DNA of 64,000 bases from Aralia elata (GCA_034770075.1 CM068379.1:43097130-43161129); one strand, 5' to 3'; positions 12,133 to 24,099 are shown, counted from the stretch's first letter. Made by a program: numbers and translations. The notes: generated from the letters alone by a model not told the origin.

Positions 12133-13924
12133 TGTTAGGTTTGTATAACGCGAACATGCAATCAAATTACATTAATAAAGCGGAAGCGCGATAAAATCAG
12201 ATTTTAAAATTTTATACAAACCATCACCATGATCTTTCTTTATGCACAATTATTAATTAAATGAAAGAGATGGAGAATAAGAATTATACCCTTGTAGAAT
12301 TCTAGCTTCCTCAAGTACAAGTTCACCTCCAATTCCTTCGCGTTCTCCTTGAATTCTATTGATTAAATTCCTTCCTTTGATCAACGTTAGCCACTCAAGT
12401 GTTTGGCCTCTAGAGGTGATCCACCAAGGAATAATACTTGTTCAAGAAGATGGGTGTTGGCAAAACCCTAGTTTCTATCTCTATAGAAATTGTAAGTACT
12501 CTCTACAATTCTTATGCAAGAGTGTGTAACCCTAATCTATGATAAGACTTCTCTTATTTATAGATGTAAGAAAACCCTTCCCTAAACTATTTAGGATTAG
12601 GATTTCTATTCTAATTAAACTCCTTTAATTAAATTAAACTTCTAATCCAATTAGGAATTCATGTGAGAGTACTTCTATTAATTAATTCTCAATCCCTATT
12701 AGGAATTAAATAATAGTAATAATAATAATAAGACTCCTCTTATTAATTTATATTTAATATTTCTAAAATATTAAATAATAAATATTAAGCTATTTAATTT
12801 ATTCTATCTCCATAGACTAAATTAAATACACTTAACTTATTATTACAATTATGTCATTTACTTCTTAAATAAATATTTTCCTTTTGCGGTGTGACCCTTT
12901 AGGTTCTCCATATTAAACCGGTTGTGAATAAATCAATTAGAACAATTCTAATCTTATTTAAATAAATAAATTAAACTATTTAATTCATTTAAATAAATAA
13001 TATTTATTCTACAATAAGGGTAAGCCCCCTTAGCGATCAACGACTTTCCAGATAATATAGATTTCAACATTAATCACAAAAGAACCTTTCAGTGAATGGT
13101 TACCATACAATTCAATCCTTCTACCATACAATGTCCTAATTAAATATAAGACATGGAATTACTGTCAAGTCTTATTTTATTTAATTATATGTATTTCGAT
13201 TCTTAAATGCACAACTCTGATAATGCAAATTAGAAACTCCTTTCTAATTTCATTCTGCTTTGGCCAAAGACTTCTGAGTCGTCATTTATCGAATCACATA
13301 GGACATTCTCTCCTTTTACTAGAAGTGGTAGATTCTTTGTTGATCATTCACCTATCTCCATGCATAATTTATTATACCCAATCATACCCTTTGATATACC
13401 CTAAAGGTCTTAAGGGACATGTCAAAGTATAATTCATCATACACAAGATACTATGATGATCTCAAGTCCAAGGATCACTTGTACTACTATCACTAGAGGA
13501 ATTTCTATTGACAGGCGAGTAAAACTCCATTAGTTATTCCTTAGCGAGCCAAGTTCAGTGAACTTATTCTCTAAATAGCACCTACATACTTGCTTTATTG
13601 TCTCCACACAAATGATTATGAGATCAATCATTCTCTTCATAAGAGCAAGCAACGTATGTACTAATCTATCTAGATTCACTAATCCCCTTTTTAGTAATCC
13701 ATCGATTAGGAACAATTTAAGTTTGTGAGCTATCTAGAATTTAGATCTCATTAGCATGATCACCATCATGATTCTAAAAGCATTGCTCAAAACTATGGGT
13801 TTATCACATTTAATATAACAACACTATGTAGATAATGTAAAATGCCTTTTAACAACCGAATAAGATTACAAAGTATATGCTACATCAAATCAAATATGAT
13901 TGGCTTGTGTGCATACTACTTTCA
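12133..13924 (-). repeat. 3' LTR of copia G (1.8 kb)
   Basis: On the minus strand it begins TGAAAGTAGTATGCAC and ends ACAAACCTAACA. It pairs with 59059-60849. It is AT-rich, with a TAA-type microsatellite near 12708-12735. I see no protein-coding signal; small open stretches at 13223-13432 and 13530-13715 have no family resemblance. Confidence 0.92.
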
Positions 13925-13940
13925 ATCTCCCACTTGCACT
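13925..13940 (-). other. Polypurine tract of copia G
   Basis: The minus strand reads GTGCAAGTGGGAGAT immediately before the LTR start, a form common in plant copia elements. Confidence 0.8.
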
Positions 13941-14011
13941 AAAGCCAATCGTCATGGTATCTAATACCCTTCTTCTCTAAATGACGATCATCCTGCTGTT
14001 TGGATAAAGCT

Positions 14012-14389
14012 TTAGTAAATGGATATGCAATGTTGTTCTTGAGAGTCCACTATCTCTATAGTTACTTCTCCTCTTTCAATGATTCCACTAATCAAATGAA
14101 AGTGCCGCAACACATGTTTGAATCCAAGATGAGACTTAGGAACTATTCCTAATTCTGTAATAAACTTTTCATCTAAACAATCAACTTGCAGCTTCATTTA
14201 CAGCTATATACTTTATCTTTATCACTAAACCAACAACTCTTTGCTGTTTGGAATCTTTCCAATTTACTGCACCACCATTCAAGGTAACGATTTACTTTAA
14301 AGTGGATTTATTATCGTCTTGGTCAGTCTGAAAAACTTGAGTCTGTTAAGCCCTCTAGTTTTTATTCAGACCTACCATGAATCATGATC
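14012..14389 (-). pseudogene. Copia G RNase H, C-terminal remnant
   Basis: The minus strand encodes KFITELGIVP...HVLRHFHLISGIIERGEVTIEIV, the end of copia RNase H. The CDN.GAI...KEPRSH part that normally lies between these blocks is deleted. Upstream (14200-14389) a decayed KYIAVNEAAS segment is visible, then the Tat element interrupts the gene at 14390. In intact copia elements this domain degrades the RNA of the RNA-DNA hybrid. Gene continuity resumes at 31493. Confidence 0.75.
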
Positions 14390-14394
14390 ACATC

Positions 14395-16199
14395 TGTCGA
14401 CGCCGGGAGGATCGCTTCTGTGGTGATTATTACCCTTTCTAATTTTTGCCTTTTTATTAGATGCTTTTTTAGAAAAGGTCGACATGAATGTCGACGGGGT
14501 TTTGAAAGATCGTTTTTTATGATGAGCCAATTGACCAGAGTCGCCAGTTGGTATATTTGAAATGAATGTACCAACTTATCCGAGTTTCATTTTCGTAGAT
14601 CGCTGGCTCATGTGTGACTTCGAATTAATTGGTCTGCAAATCGAGAATCATAGAGTTCGGGGGCTTGCTTAAGCGAGGGGAAGGTGTTAGGCACCCCCCG
14701 ACTTCCGTGAAAACACGGTTACCGCAATCTTGATGCTTTTCCTATCCTTTAATTCTTAAAATGTGCATGTGCGCGCGTGTGTGCCTATGTGAGTGTTGTG
14801 GTGAGTTTGTATGAAAGGACTATTTGGTTTTTTGGAAAGTCGTGTTTTGGTTTGGGAATGCCTTAGAATGTCTTCCGGTTTACACGAGAAAGCTTTATTA
14901 TTATTATGAGAAAGGTTTGATTTTAATTATTAAAAGCCGTGAGATTTTTTCATTAGGTGCCGTTTTGGCAAAACAAGAGTTTTTTAAACCTTCGTCAAAA
15001 TAGGAATCGAGACCTATACATTGCTTTCGTAAATAAAATGACGGGAAATTTCTAGGATCTCTTTAACCCTATGCACAAAGATTTAATAAAACGTTATTCA
15101 TTTTATAAAACCCTTTTTTGTGAGGTCTGAAAACGATCTTTCTTTAGCCTTCTCGTTTAGATAGGAATCGACATTCATTAGCACTTCCAATTTTAAGCCT
15201 CGTGGTGCTAATAACCTAATTTGATTGATTTTATGAAAATCTCATCGTTTAGCTTTGAAATCAATTTTTGTGTCATAAATCAAATCAAGCATTAAAATGC
15301 GTTGGGGCTATTCATGGGCATGTGAGCCATCAAAATAACCCCAAACGCCCACAATCGCATATTTCACTATCACGGGGCCTTAAACCCAACTTTCAACTTG
15401 ATATCGTTTTAAGGCCCGACAATTACATATTTACAATAAAGGGTACATCGTCCCTAATACATACACCAAAAAATGTCCATCATCGGATTTGAACCACGGG
15501 GTCGCGTTCCTAGGCTTACATCCAAAACTACTACACACCCACAAAATGGATAACACACCAATGAACAATACCGAATTGCCTAACACTTCACAATATCCTA
15601 AAATAGCAATTTAAATATACTACGCCTAATTCATTACCATGGTGAACAAAAAATCACCAAATGGATATCATCGGACCATTAGGAAGAATTTTGTTCCGTT
15701 GGAACCCTCACTAATAATCCTCAATCCTCGTAACCTCAATAATATACAAGAAAAACTACATTTAATATGGCCCAAATGATAAAACTTAACAAAATGATAT
15801 GACAAAACTGCTATAGAAAGGGTTCTTTTTCACCTTGCAAATGACACCACGATGCGTATAAACTCGTATATTGAATATGGTAGAAATTATATGTGATACA
15901 ATCTAGCAAAAGGGGTATAAATCCTCACTTTTTTTCTCTCTTTTCTCTCCTTTCTCGCTACTATTTGCTGCTGGTTCTTCCTCTTTTCTTTCTTCTTCCG
16001 CTGCTGTGTAACTCTCTGTATGCCAAATGAAGAAATGTGCTGATAAAGGCTGATTAGAGGCAGCCGCAGATGGATCTGCGGCTGGCCGCAGATTGATCTG
16101 CGGCTGGCCTCGGTTCCTCCGCGCCCGCCGCGCACTTCAGCCGCCCGCCGCGCACTTCAGTTTATTTTAATCATTGGTCGCAGATCAATCTCCGGTGGA
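14395..16199 (-). repeat. 3' LTR of the Tat element, U3 end missing
   Basis: Matches 29386-31209 with about 3% difference by eye, including the GC/GT run near 14770-14800, two 20-bp copies ending GCGCACTTCAG (16121-16160) and two CCGCAGAT..ATCTGCGG hairpins (three in the 5' LTR). After about 16199 homology stops; the last 280 or so bases of the 5' LTR (31210-31487) and a PPT have no counterpart here, and the minisatellite begins. Confidence 0.85.
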
Positions 16200-16978
16200 T
16201 CGTCTTGTCAACACCGGGTCTCGTTTCCGGTGGATCGATTCGTCGGCACCAGGTTTCATCTCTGGTGGATCGTCTCGTCAGCACCGGGTCTCGTATCCGG
16301 TTGATCGTTTCGTCTGTATCGGTTCTCGTCTCCGATTGGTCGACTCGTCTGCACTGGGTCTCGTATCCGGTCAATCGTCTCGTCGGCACCGGGTCTCGTC
16401 TCCGGTTGATTGATTTGTCTGTATCGGTTCTCATCTCCAATTGGTCGACTCGTCTACACCGGGTCTCGTATCCGGTCAATCGTCTCATCGGCACTGGGTC
16501 TCGTCTCCGGTTGATTGGTTTGTCGGCACCGGGTCTCGTATCCGGTTGATTGATTCGACTATATCGGTTCTCATCTCCGATTGGTCGACTTGTCTGCACC
16601 GGGTTTTGTCTCCGATCAATCGTCTTGTCGGCATCGGGTCTCGTACTCGGTTGATTGATTCGACTGTATCGGTTCTCGTCTCCGATTGGTCGATTCGTCT
16701 GCACCGGGTTTCGTCTCCGGCCAATCGTCTTGTCGGCACCGGGTCTCGTATCCAGTTGATTGATTCGACTGTATCGGTTCTCGTCTCCGATTGGTCGACT
16801 CGTCTGCACCGAGTTTCGTCTCCGGTTAATCGTATAGTTGGCACCGGGTCTCGTCTCCGGTTGATTGACTCGACTGTATCGGTTCTCGTCTCCGATTGGT
16901 CGACTCGTCTGTACCGGGTTTCGTCTCCGGTTAATCGTCTTGTCGGCACCAGGTCTTGTATCCGGTTGATTGATTAGT
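16193..16978. repeat. 35-bp minisatellite in 105-bp higher-order units
   Basis: About 22 copies of a 35-bp unit built on CACCGGGTCTCGTATCCGG. A marker variant, TGTATCGGTTCTC, recurs at 16315, 16420, 16560, 16665, 16770 and 16875; spacings are 105, 140, 105, 105 and 105, so three-unit blocks amplified together, with one four-unit step. Long open frames on both strands follow from the 105-bp period and are not taken as genes. Tat/Ogre elements are known for variable tandem repeats in the region before the 3' LTR. Confidence 0.92.
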
Positions 16979-17059
16979 TATGTTGCATACCCGATTGGTT
17001 GAAACCTCGTATTTTAAGTCAAATGGATTTGAATTGGATCAATTTTGCACAGGAGGATA

Positions 17060-17125
17060 AAGGAGGGAAACAGGGCCCAGCCGCAGATGGATCTGCGCCC
17101 AGCTGCAGATTGATCTGCGGCCAAG
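17060..17125. repeat. CCGCAGAT/ATCTGCGG hairpin pair near the antisense promoter
   Basis: Two copies (17081 and 17102) of the palindrome that is repeated in the Tat LTRs, one with GC changes in the arms. They lie 10-50 bp before the TATA-like box of the antisense gene, outside the LTR homology. Confidence 0.7.
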
Positions 17126-17130
17126 ATCGG

Positions 17131-17139
17131 ATATTATAA
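17131..17139 (+). promoter_or_regulatory. TATA-like box of the Tat antisense gene
   Basis: ATATTATAA lies 150 bp before a consensus splice donor and 640 bp before the first ATG. Downstream (17150-17280) is a plausible 5' leader. The assignment is inferred from position and sequence only. Confidence 0.5.
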
Positions 17140-17284
17140 GCGGCTCACCCCTTCCCAGATCTGTCATTTTTAACCCGTACCCCACATTGGTTTTCGCGAT
17201 TTTTCGCCTTTGCACGTCCCTTTTGCCGACTTTTCTAACCTTCTCGCAAAAACCGCTCCGGTTAGATTGATCTACACGCTACAG

Positions 17285-17771
17285 GTAACATTTTGACCGA
17301 TTGTTTTCTCATTTCGTCAATGTTTCGCTATACATTTGGCTATTTTGCATGTTTAGAGATAGAAATGTATGCTTTGAAATGCTATGCTATGTATCATTGC
17401 ATGTATATGTTATGTCTCAACTGTGCGAGTCATATTTTGTGTTCATGATGCGGGTCATACATATTTGTCGTTTTTGAATGAAAGCATGCATTATGGTCAT
17501 TTTAATGTCGTAATTAACCGTATAAAATGCAATTTTGATCTGTTATGGCTTGGGTTAATTGAAAACATGCTCGTTTGTGCATGGGATGCTCATTTTATAG
17601 ACGAAACTCGGCCGATTTTTTTTTTTTGCGTCGCACTAAAATCTAATTTATGCATATATGGTAACCATGCATCATGCTGCATTAATTTCTGTGATGAAGA
17701 TAGGTAGATAAAATATTTCGTGACACAATTCAAAATATAATGTACCTCCCCCTTTGACTGTGTCGTTCCAG
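17285..17771 (+). other. Probable leader intron of the antisense gene
   Basis: CTACAG/GTAACATTTT at 17285 and a pyrimidine-rich stretch ending GTTCCAG at 17771, three bases before ATG 17774. The interior is T-rich, as plant introns are, with a run of T at 17616-17626. No coding is seen in it. Confidence 0.6.
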
Positions 17772-17773
17772 CT

Positions 17774-19732
17774 ATGGATCCTGACGTTCCCAGCAGCTCC
17801 ACTGCATCTCGTGCTTCGGGTGTTCGCCGCCGTAGGGCTGCACCTGCCCCGGTTTTGCCTCGGACTCGCCAGGCTCGCCGACTGGCGGAGGCTGTCGTTC
17901 GGCCTGACCATCCTGAGGTTGACGAGGCCGTTTTTCCAGATATTGAGGCAGAGGGGCCGTCCTCCAGCACACCGGCTCCATCTACTCGTCGCGTTCTACC
18001 TGGCGCCTCTGTACAGGTACCCGATCTATTGGGTCGGGATCTCAGTCGTCACCCTTCAGCATCTCTTGTTGCTAATGAGGTATATTCATTACTCCTCTGA
18101 ATCCCCTCACGATCTCTGCTCATATCTGGACTGATCCGTTAGTGTTTGTCACAGGTGCCCGAGTTCACTCAGCCGATGGGTAACTGGTTTAACATCTACT
18201 CCCTCTACACAGCCTTGCACACCGATTACCGCACGGTGGTGGACTCCTGGGGTTTCCGCTCTTTCTTCACCATCATTCCCCGTCAGTGCCCCTGGGGTTA
18301 TATGAGGGCTTTGTCTGAGCGATGGTTCCACCAGACCCAGTCCCTTCATCTTCTAGACTGCGAGGTTGTGCTGACTCCTTGGGATTAGAGGTACATCACC
18401 GGTATTGAGTTTACCGGAGTCCGTGTCCCTTTGGATCTAGACATCACTCCAGCGGAGGTCCGAGCTTTATTGGGTTTCGCTATCGAGGACCGGGTCTTCA
18501 AGGCCCGCAGCATTCGGTCTGGAGCTTTGGCTGTTGACGCTGTTGGAGGCATATATGCGACGCCCTTCCCTGCAGATCGAGCCACTCGTGATATTCTGCT
18601 CCGGCGTCTGTTCCTGACCATTATGAGGGGTTGTTTCCTAGGGAACAACTCCTCTACCATTCATTTCAGTGTCGTCGGAGCTGTCAGGGATGTAGACCGG
18701 ATCGGTGACTATGATTGGGGGTCCTTCACTTTTGCCTACTTCCTCCACGGTCTTCGTCTTCGTTCGGAGGGACAGACAGACACTCCAGCGGGGTTTTACC
18801 CCTTTCTGCTAGTAAGCCTCTTTTTCTTACTGCACCTCCTATCATTTCATTTCTCTTTTCTGCATTTGCCGGTCACTCAGGCCGTTTCTTGTTTCTGGTC
18901 ACAGTTCTGGGCCTACGAGCGACTCCCATGCTTGAGGCCTGTCACGACTCTCGGCTTGGATACCTATCCCCGGGGTCGGCGATGGCACCATAGTACTTTG
19001 GAGGAGGTCCCGGTATCTGGCAGCTTCACACACTGTCGCATTCAGCTGGAGCTAATCACCGCCGCTGAGGTCGTTTGGGTTCCCTATCTTTCTGAGCATC
19101 TGACCGTGGGATTTACAGATGGATATCCCTCCGGCCCAGAGTTCGCACTTTCCACCCACCGCCTTACTTTGCAGAGTGTTAGGGGATGGGTGATGTATTT
19201 GGGAGAGCGCGCATTCAGATGCGTTACTGGAGAGATCCGCATTCCGCACTCCCTTCCCTTCACTACATCCTGGCCGTTGGACTCTCAGCCCTCAGAGATT
19301 ATGCTCGCGGGGGAGGATGGCCGGACACTTTCTTCAGGTCCCAGCACGAGCGAGGCTTTTCGTACCTGGTGGGTGCCCCGCACTATCGGTCCTCAGACTC
19401 GGGCCACATTCTTCCTCGGAGATATGGTCCCTAGCTCGGTGATGATGACTGATTGGGCCGCCTGCGTTCGGAGTCCCACCCATGCTGAGCAGATTGCAAC
19501 TCTGACCCGTCAGGTGGACCAGCTATCCTTATACCTTCGGGTGTTAGGCCGGACCCCAGAGGATGCCTACGCATATGATCCTGACAGTGCGGGTTTTGAC
19601 ACAGGCCCGAGCTCATCTGATGCCCCCATGCAGCCATATATCCCTGATATGAACTTCGGGGCTTCGACTTCGACGACTCCAGGGGATCAGTTCGAGGATC
19701 CCGACTTCATAGATGACATCACCTTTGATTAG
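17774..19732 (+). pseudogene. Antisense gene 1: plant-mobile-domain-like protein
   Basis: Three exons fit: 17774-18079, 18155-18811 and 18905-19732, with GT...AG introns at 18080-18154 and 18812-18904, both in phase 0. Exon 1 encodes a Ser/Arg/Pro-rich N-terminus. Exons 2-3 carry a PMD-like pattern: WGYMRALSERW...LHLLDCEVVLTPWD, then FLTIMRGCFLGNNSSTIHFSVV, then VDRIGDYDWGSFTFAYFLHGL, then across the second junction LLFWAYERLP. The C-terminal 80 residues are acidic and Ser/Thr-rich. PMD proteins are plant nuclear proteins also carried by transposons. An in-frame TAG at 18386-18388, in the PWD.RYITG segment, breaks this copy. The exon model restores the WAYERLP motif, which is the best support for the intron. 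Confidence 0.75.
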
Positions 19733-19939
19733 ATCATGATAGGATAGGGCCTTTTGTACCTGAACCTGTTTAGCTTCTTTTCATTTCATGCACTATGTAT
19801 TGAACTCATTTGTTTATTTATGCACAGTTTTATCATTATGACAGTTCAATTGCCTTATTATTAACTATATGATGCATGCTTTTTTATTCATGGATGGATA
19901 ATGACCCCTGCACAGTCTTTTTGATACTATTTTTCACAG

Positions 19940-21343
19940 ATGTCGTCATCAGATGCCGTTGTACGTTTGGATCTCAGTCCTCCCACAGGGTTGGTTGGCA
20001 GGCTTTTCTACTGGTTGGACAGTTTGTCGCGGGGCGACAGGGTTACTGCAGATGGTCTTCTGGGACATTCCTGGTCCTTGTTATCCTTTCAGGTGTCGGC
20101 GGGCTTTGTGGAAGGTATTCTAAGCTATTGGACCCCTGCCCGTTAGGTGTTCAGATTAGGGACAGTGGAGCTGACCCCCACTCTCGAGGAGTATGCTCGC
20201 TTTACCGGCTTGTCTTTGGATGGTCCTTGTGCCAGGGTCACAGCTGGTTCCAAGCGCCGTCAATTCTTGACTTTTACTGGTTTGCAGAGGACAGTCCTGT
20301 TATCGGTGATCACATCAGACCATCTAGTTCCCCTTCATTTCTTGATTGACCGATTCGGTTCACCCGACAGTTTTCATCTATTCTCTGGTGATTTTTCCGT
20401 ATCTGAGGAGCGCTGGGGCGCTTTGAGAGTAGATGTTTTGATGGCTTGTGTTATCTCAGTTTTGTATCTGCCAGCTATACCCGATCTGTTGGATATGCGA
20501 GTTATTGCGGCCACTAGAGCCCTTCAAGAGGATCACACCATTATTCCCATGATACTAGCAGATACCTACATGTCAGCCTCATATTGTCAGTCTTTTCGAG
20601 GCAGAGTATTCAGAGGGAGCTCTGTTTTGTTGTATGTATGGTTTATGAGCCATCTCAGCCCCATCGGTCATTTCTGTCGCCATGGGTTTTGCTTCAACCA
20701 CGACATAGCCATGTAATTTTCATTCCGTCCCGTGAACTGTATTGATGCGGCTTCCTGGATAGAATTCTTATCGGCTATTGAGGAGCCCTTTCATATCTTG
20801 ATCTATTCGGGTTATTGCTCCTTCATGAGCTTCTCGACTCATGTGCCCACCTTGGATTTCATCCCTATTTCTGGCTCGAGTCAGACTGGAGTATCTGATG
20901 ACTCTCAAGTAATTTTCACAGATGATACCACCCCAAAGGTATTTATTCCTCCTGAGTCTACAGAGACGATATCCAGATGTGATTTTGAAGGCTTCTCCAC
21001 TCCCGCCCAGACTCCTCATTCCATCTCAGCTGATTCTGCCCCTAGTCGGGTTACTGAGGATAGCCGGATCCGTCTGGCCTTGATTACTATGGAGGCCGAG
21101 AGGGATGCTGCTCTTGTTGAGAGAGATGCTGCCATTCAGGCCAGAGATGCTGCCCTTGCTGACAGAGACGCCATTGTATTGCAGACTAGGGCAATTATAG
21201 ATGCTCACTCTGAGACTGTCAGCCGAGCCACTGCTTTATTGGATCGCATTGCCATGATGGGACAGCAGATCGCAGGGGATACCGATGCTTCAGATCTATC
21301 CACCACCTTATCCATCCTACTTCAGTTAGTTTCAGATTTGTAG
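19940..21343 (+). pseudogene. Antisense gene 2: DUF7745-like protein with C-terminal coiled coil
   Basis: One frame runs from ATG 19940 to TAG 21341, broken by TAG at 20144 and TAA at 20714. The central segment VFRLGTVELTPTLEEYARFTGLS resembles plant DUF7745-type proteins, often annotated with retroelements. It continues with a hydrophobic helical part (20440-20700), a Ser/Thr-rich linker, and a C-terminal region with repeated ERDAA/RDAAL heptad-like units (21090-21190), a likely coiled coil. ATG follows TTTTTCACAG directly, so this may be a downstream exon of the same transcript as gene 1 and not a separate gene. The 207 bp between them (19733-19939) are AT-rich and non-coding. Role unknown. 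Confidence 0.65.
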
Positions 21344-21867
21344 ATCATTTTATTTCCTGCATAGACTATGTCAGTTTCATCGGTTATTGAAAGAGAAATC
21401 TTGTAACAAAATGACTTATATATATAGACATACATTTAAATATAGTCATTTTTCCTTTTTTTCGTATCGTTGCCTTTCACTGGATCCTCATTTTATCCAG
21501 CTAACCATGATTTTGATATTTCGCCTTCTTTCTCTTCTCAAGTCTTGACGGAGATTTGACAGATATTGCCGCACACCCTGTTGATTTCATCGGACCGAGT
21601 CTTAGATTTTGGCTAACTGTTTGGTTGGGTTAGGGTTATGTCATTTGAGATGAAGCTGACTAGGTGGCTGGCTTCGGAAAGGTTTCGAGGGTATAGGAAG
21701 GTTTTTCTGGCTGTTGGGAATTGGTTTTGGTTAGAGAAAGTATTATTTTGTAAAGAAAAATGGACCGTGCCATAATGGCTGCCTACGTACTCCCACAGGT
21801 CGGGAAATCAGGTCCTACGTAGTTCGTTGTTCAAAAAAAGAGGAGAAAATGATGATGATTTTTTTTT
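21344..21867. other. Convergent gap between antisense gene 2 and integrase
   Basis: Holds the 3' ends of opposing genes. 21780-21826 contains GCCTACGTACTCCCACAGG and, 25 bases on, GTCCTACGTAGTTC: the TACGTA palindrome twice. A short TATATATA run lies at 21418-21425. No ORF. Confidence 0.6.
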
Positions 21868-23060
21868 TCAAGCGTAGAACCGCTTCACCGAGTCAGAATT
21901 GATGGGCTGTGGAAACACCTCACCATCCATCTCTTGCAACATGAGGGCTCCTCCGGACAGCATTTTCTTAATCACAAAAGGTCCTTCCCAGTTCGGGGCA
22001 AACTTCCCTTTGGCTTCGTCTTGACAAGGCATGACCCTCTTTAGCACTAGGTCATTTTCCTTGAACTTCCGAGGTCTTATCTTTTTGTCGTACGATCGAG
22101 AGATTCTTTGCTGATATAACTGACCGTGCAAAACAGCAGCCACCCTTTTTTCATTAATTAGGGCTAATTGGTCGTATTGACCTTGCATCCAACCCTCCTC
22201 GTTTATCTGAGCATCAATCAAGATTCTGAGGGACGCCATCTCAACCTCAACTGGCAGAACAACCTCCATTCCGTATACCAAAGCGTAAGGGGTTGCCCCT
22301 GTAGATGTACGCACCGACGTTCTGTACGCCAGCAGGGTGAGAGGTAGCAGATCTGGCCATCCTCGATGATTAGCAGACATTCTCGCCATGATCTTCTTGA
22401 TATTCTTATTTGCAGCCTCCACTGCCCTATTCATCTTAGGACGGTAAATGACAGAATTGAGGTGTCGGATCTTAAACTGGTCACATAATTCCTTCATGAG
22501 GGTATTGTTCAAATTCTTGGCATTGTCGGAGAGTAAGACCTCAGGTTACCCGTATCGGCAAATGACATTATTTCTGATGAAACCAACGATGATCTCCTGA
22601 GTTACTTTAGGGAAAGAGCCTGCTTCTACTCATTTAGTGAAGTAATCGATCATGACGAAGATAAATCGGTGTCCGTTGCTTGCTTTGGGCTCCACTGGTC
22701 CGATTACATCCACACTATACATTGAGAATGGCCAAGGGGAGGTCATACAATGCAGCTCATTGGGAGGCGCGTGGATTACATTACCGTGCGCCTGGCATTG
22801 GTAACATCGTTTGACATGATCATCGCAGTCGGCTTTCAGTGTTAACTAGTAATGCTCCGTTCTCAAGATCTTTTTGGCCAGCATCGGTCCACTCATGTGT
22901 GGCCCACATACTCCCCCATGTATTTCGTCCATAATCTTTTGGGCCTGCGTTTCATTTACACATCGCAACAATCCCAAACCGGCATCCCTCTTGTATAATT
23001 AATCCCCGCTCAGATAAAACTTCATTGCCATCTTTTGGATTCTCAACCTCTCAGCTCGGC
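21868..23060 (-). pseudogene. Tat integrase
   Basis: The clean part, 22512-21868, starts after the first two catalytic Asp. It carries the segment from NNTLMKELCDQF through AANKNIKKIMARM (the Glu position lies in a VEAANKNIKK context) and the long C-terminal region with KFAPNWEGPFVIKK and NSDSVKRFYA. Upstream, 22513-23060 continues the zinc-binding CYQCQAHG and VDVIGP segments but is interrupted by stops such as those near 22545, 22630 and 22845. Integrase joins cDNA to chromosomal DNA; this one cannot be made whole. Order after the second RNase H is as expected for Tat. Confidence 0.85.
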
Positions 23061-23112
23061 TTGCTTGGTCAGGAATGGATCTATCCCTCAGATACTCCCT
23101 TATGTCGTGATA

Positions 23113-23757
23113 CTAAGGCTGCTTCGGCAGGACCACCTCCTCCGATAATACTGCCACATGTTCCTCGTATGCCGGGGCATTCTGTACCGCTATTTCGATT
23201 TGTGGGATATCCCTGCCTTTGATTATGTGGAATAAGGAAGCCAGAGTTGCCAATGCATCGGCAAAATCATTCCGTCCCCGGGGGATATGTCGGAAAGCGA
23301 TATCTTCAAACTCTCGCATCAATTGGATAACACATCAGTGGTATGGAAGTAACCGGAGCTCCTTAGTGCTATACACCCCAATCGCCTGTCTGATTACCAG
23401 CCCCGAATCTCCGAACACCGCTAGTCTCTTCACTCCCATATCACGGGCAAAATGGAGTCCCAATATACATCCCTCATACTCAGTTGTGTTGTTCGAATTA
23501 CTGAACCGCAATTTAGTGGCCACGGGGTATTGCTCTCCGGTGATAGAGACCAGGATTGCTCCGGCTCCTGCCCCTTCGGCATTCATGGCACAATCAAAAT
23601 ACAACTTCCAGAACTGCCCCTCGTCATAACATCTCGTGTGTAAGATCCAGAATACATCCTCGCCTGGCAAAGGAGTTTCTAAAGGCTCCATCCCCCCGGC
23701 TGGCATTTCTAACAACTGATCTGCAATTCCCTGCCCTTTCATGGCTTTCTGAGTCAC
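23113..23757 (-). pseudogene. Second (archaeal-type) RNase H of the Tat element
   Basis: 23757-23335 encodes WKLYFDCAMN, then TTEYEGCILGL, then VFGDSGLVIRQ; 23322-23113 continues with HIPRGRNDFADALATLAS. These give the D-E-D-D pattern of type I RNase H. A stop near 23333 separates the halves. A second RNase H of this kind, next to the ordinary one, is a recognised acquisition of the Tat clade. Confidence 0.85.
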
Positions 23758-23787
23758 ATATACGATGTCAAACTGCTGTAAGATTAA

Positions 23788-24099
23788 CTACCACCTTGAC
23801 AATCGATAGTTCAGCATGGGCCTTTCAAAGATATACTTCAAGGGATCCATTCTCGATATCAGGTACGTAGTGTGCCCATGGAGATAGTGTTGTAATCTCA
23901 TTGCAGCCCATGCCAAAGCACAGCAGGTCCTTTCGATGGGGGTGTAATTCTGTTCACATCGGCTAAATCTCTTGCTGAGGTAATAGATGGCCTGCTCTTT
24001 GCCTGATTCATTCTTCTGTCCCAGCATACATCCCATCGCAATGGCATTGACCGATATATACATAAATAGAGGGATCCCATCCTTCGGGGGTACCAACAC
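23788..24099 (-). pseudogene. Ordinary Ty3 RNase H, remnant
   Basis: Encodes LFMYISVNAIAMGCMLGQ...KEQAIYYLSKRFSRCEQNYTPIERTCCALAWA, the RNase H that normally follows Ty3 RT. The first Asp of the usual Y.S.S/D start is replaced (YISVNA). In this position of the Tat clade the ordinary RNase H is often degenerate, which fits. Stops separate it from RT (24100-24141). Confidence 0.8.

Noticed and set aside
16171..16977. Long overlapping open frames on both strands
   Set aside because: They follow from a 105-bp repeat period, which keeps any stop-free frame open. Amino-acid repeats merely mirror the minisatellite.
17590..17981. Minus-strand ORFs opposite the antisense gene
   Set aside because: GC-rich shadow frames of the first coding exon; no family resemblance.
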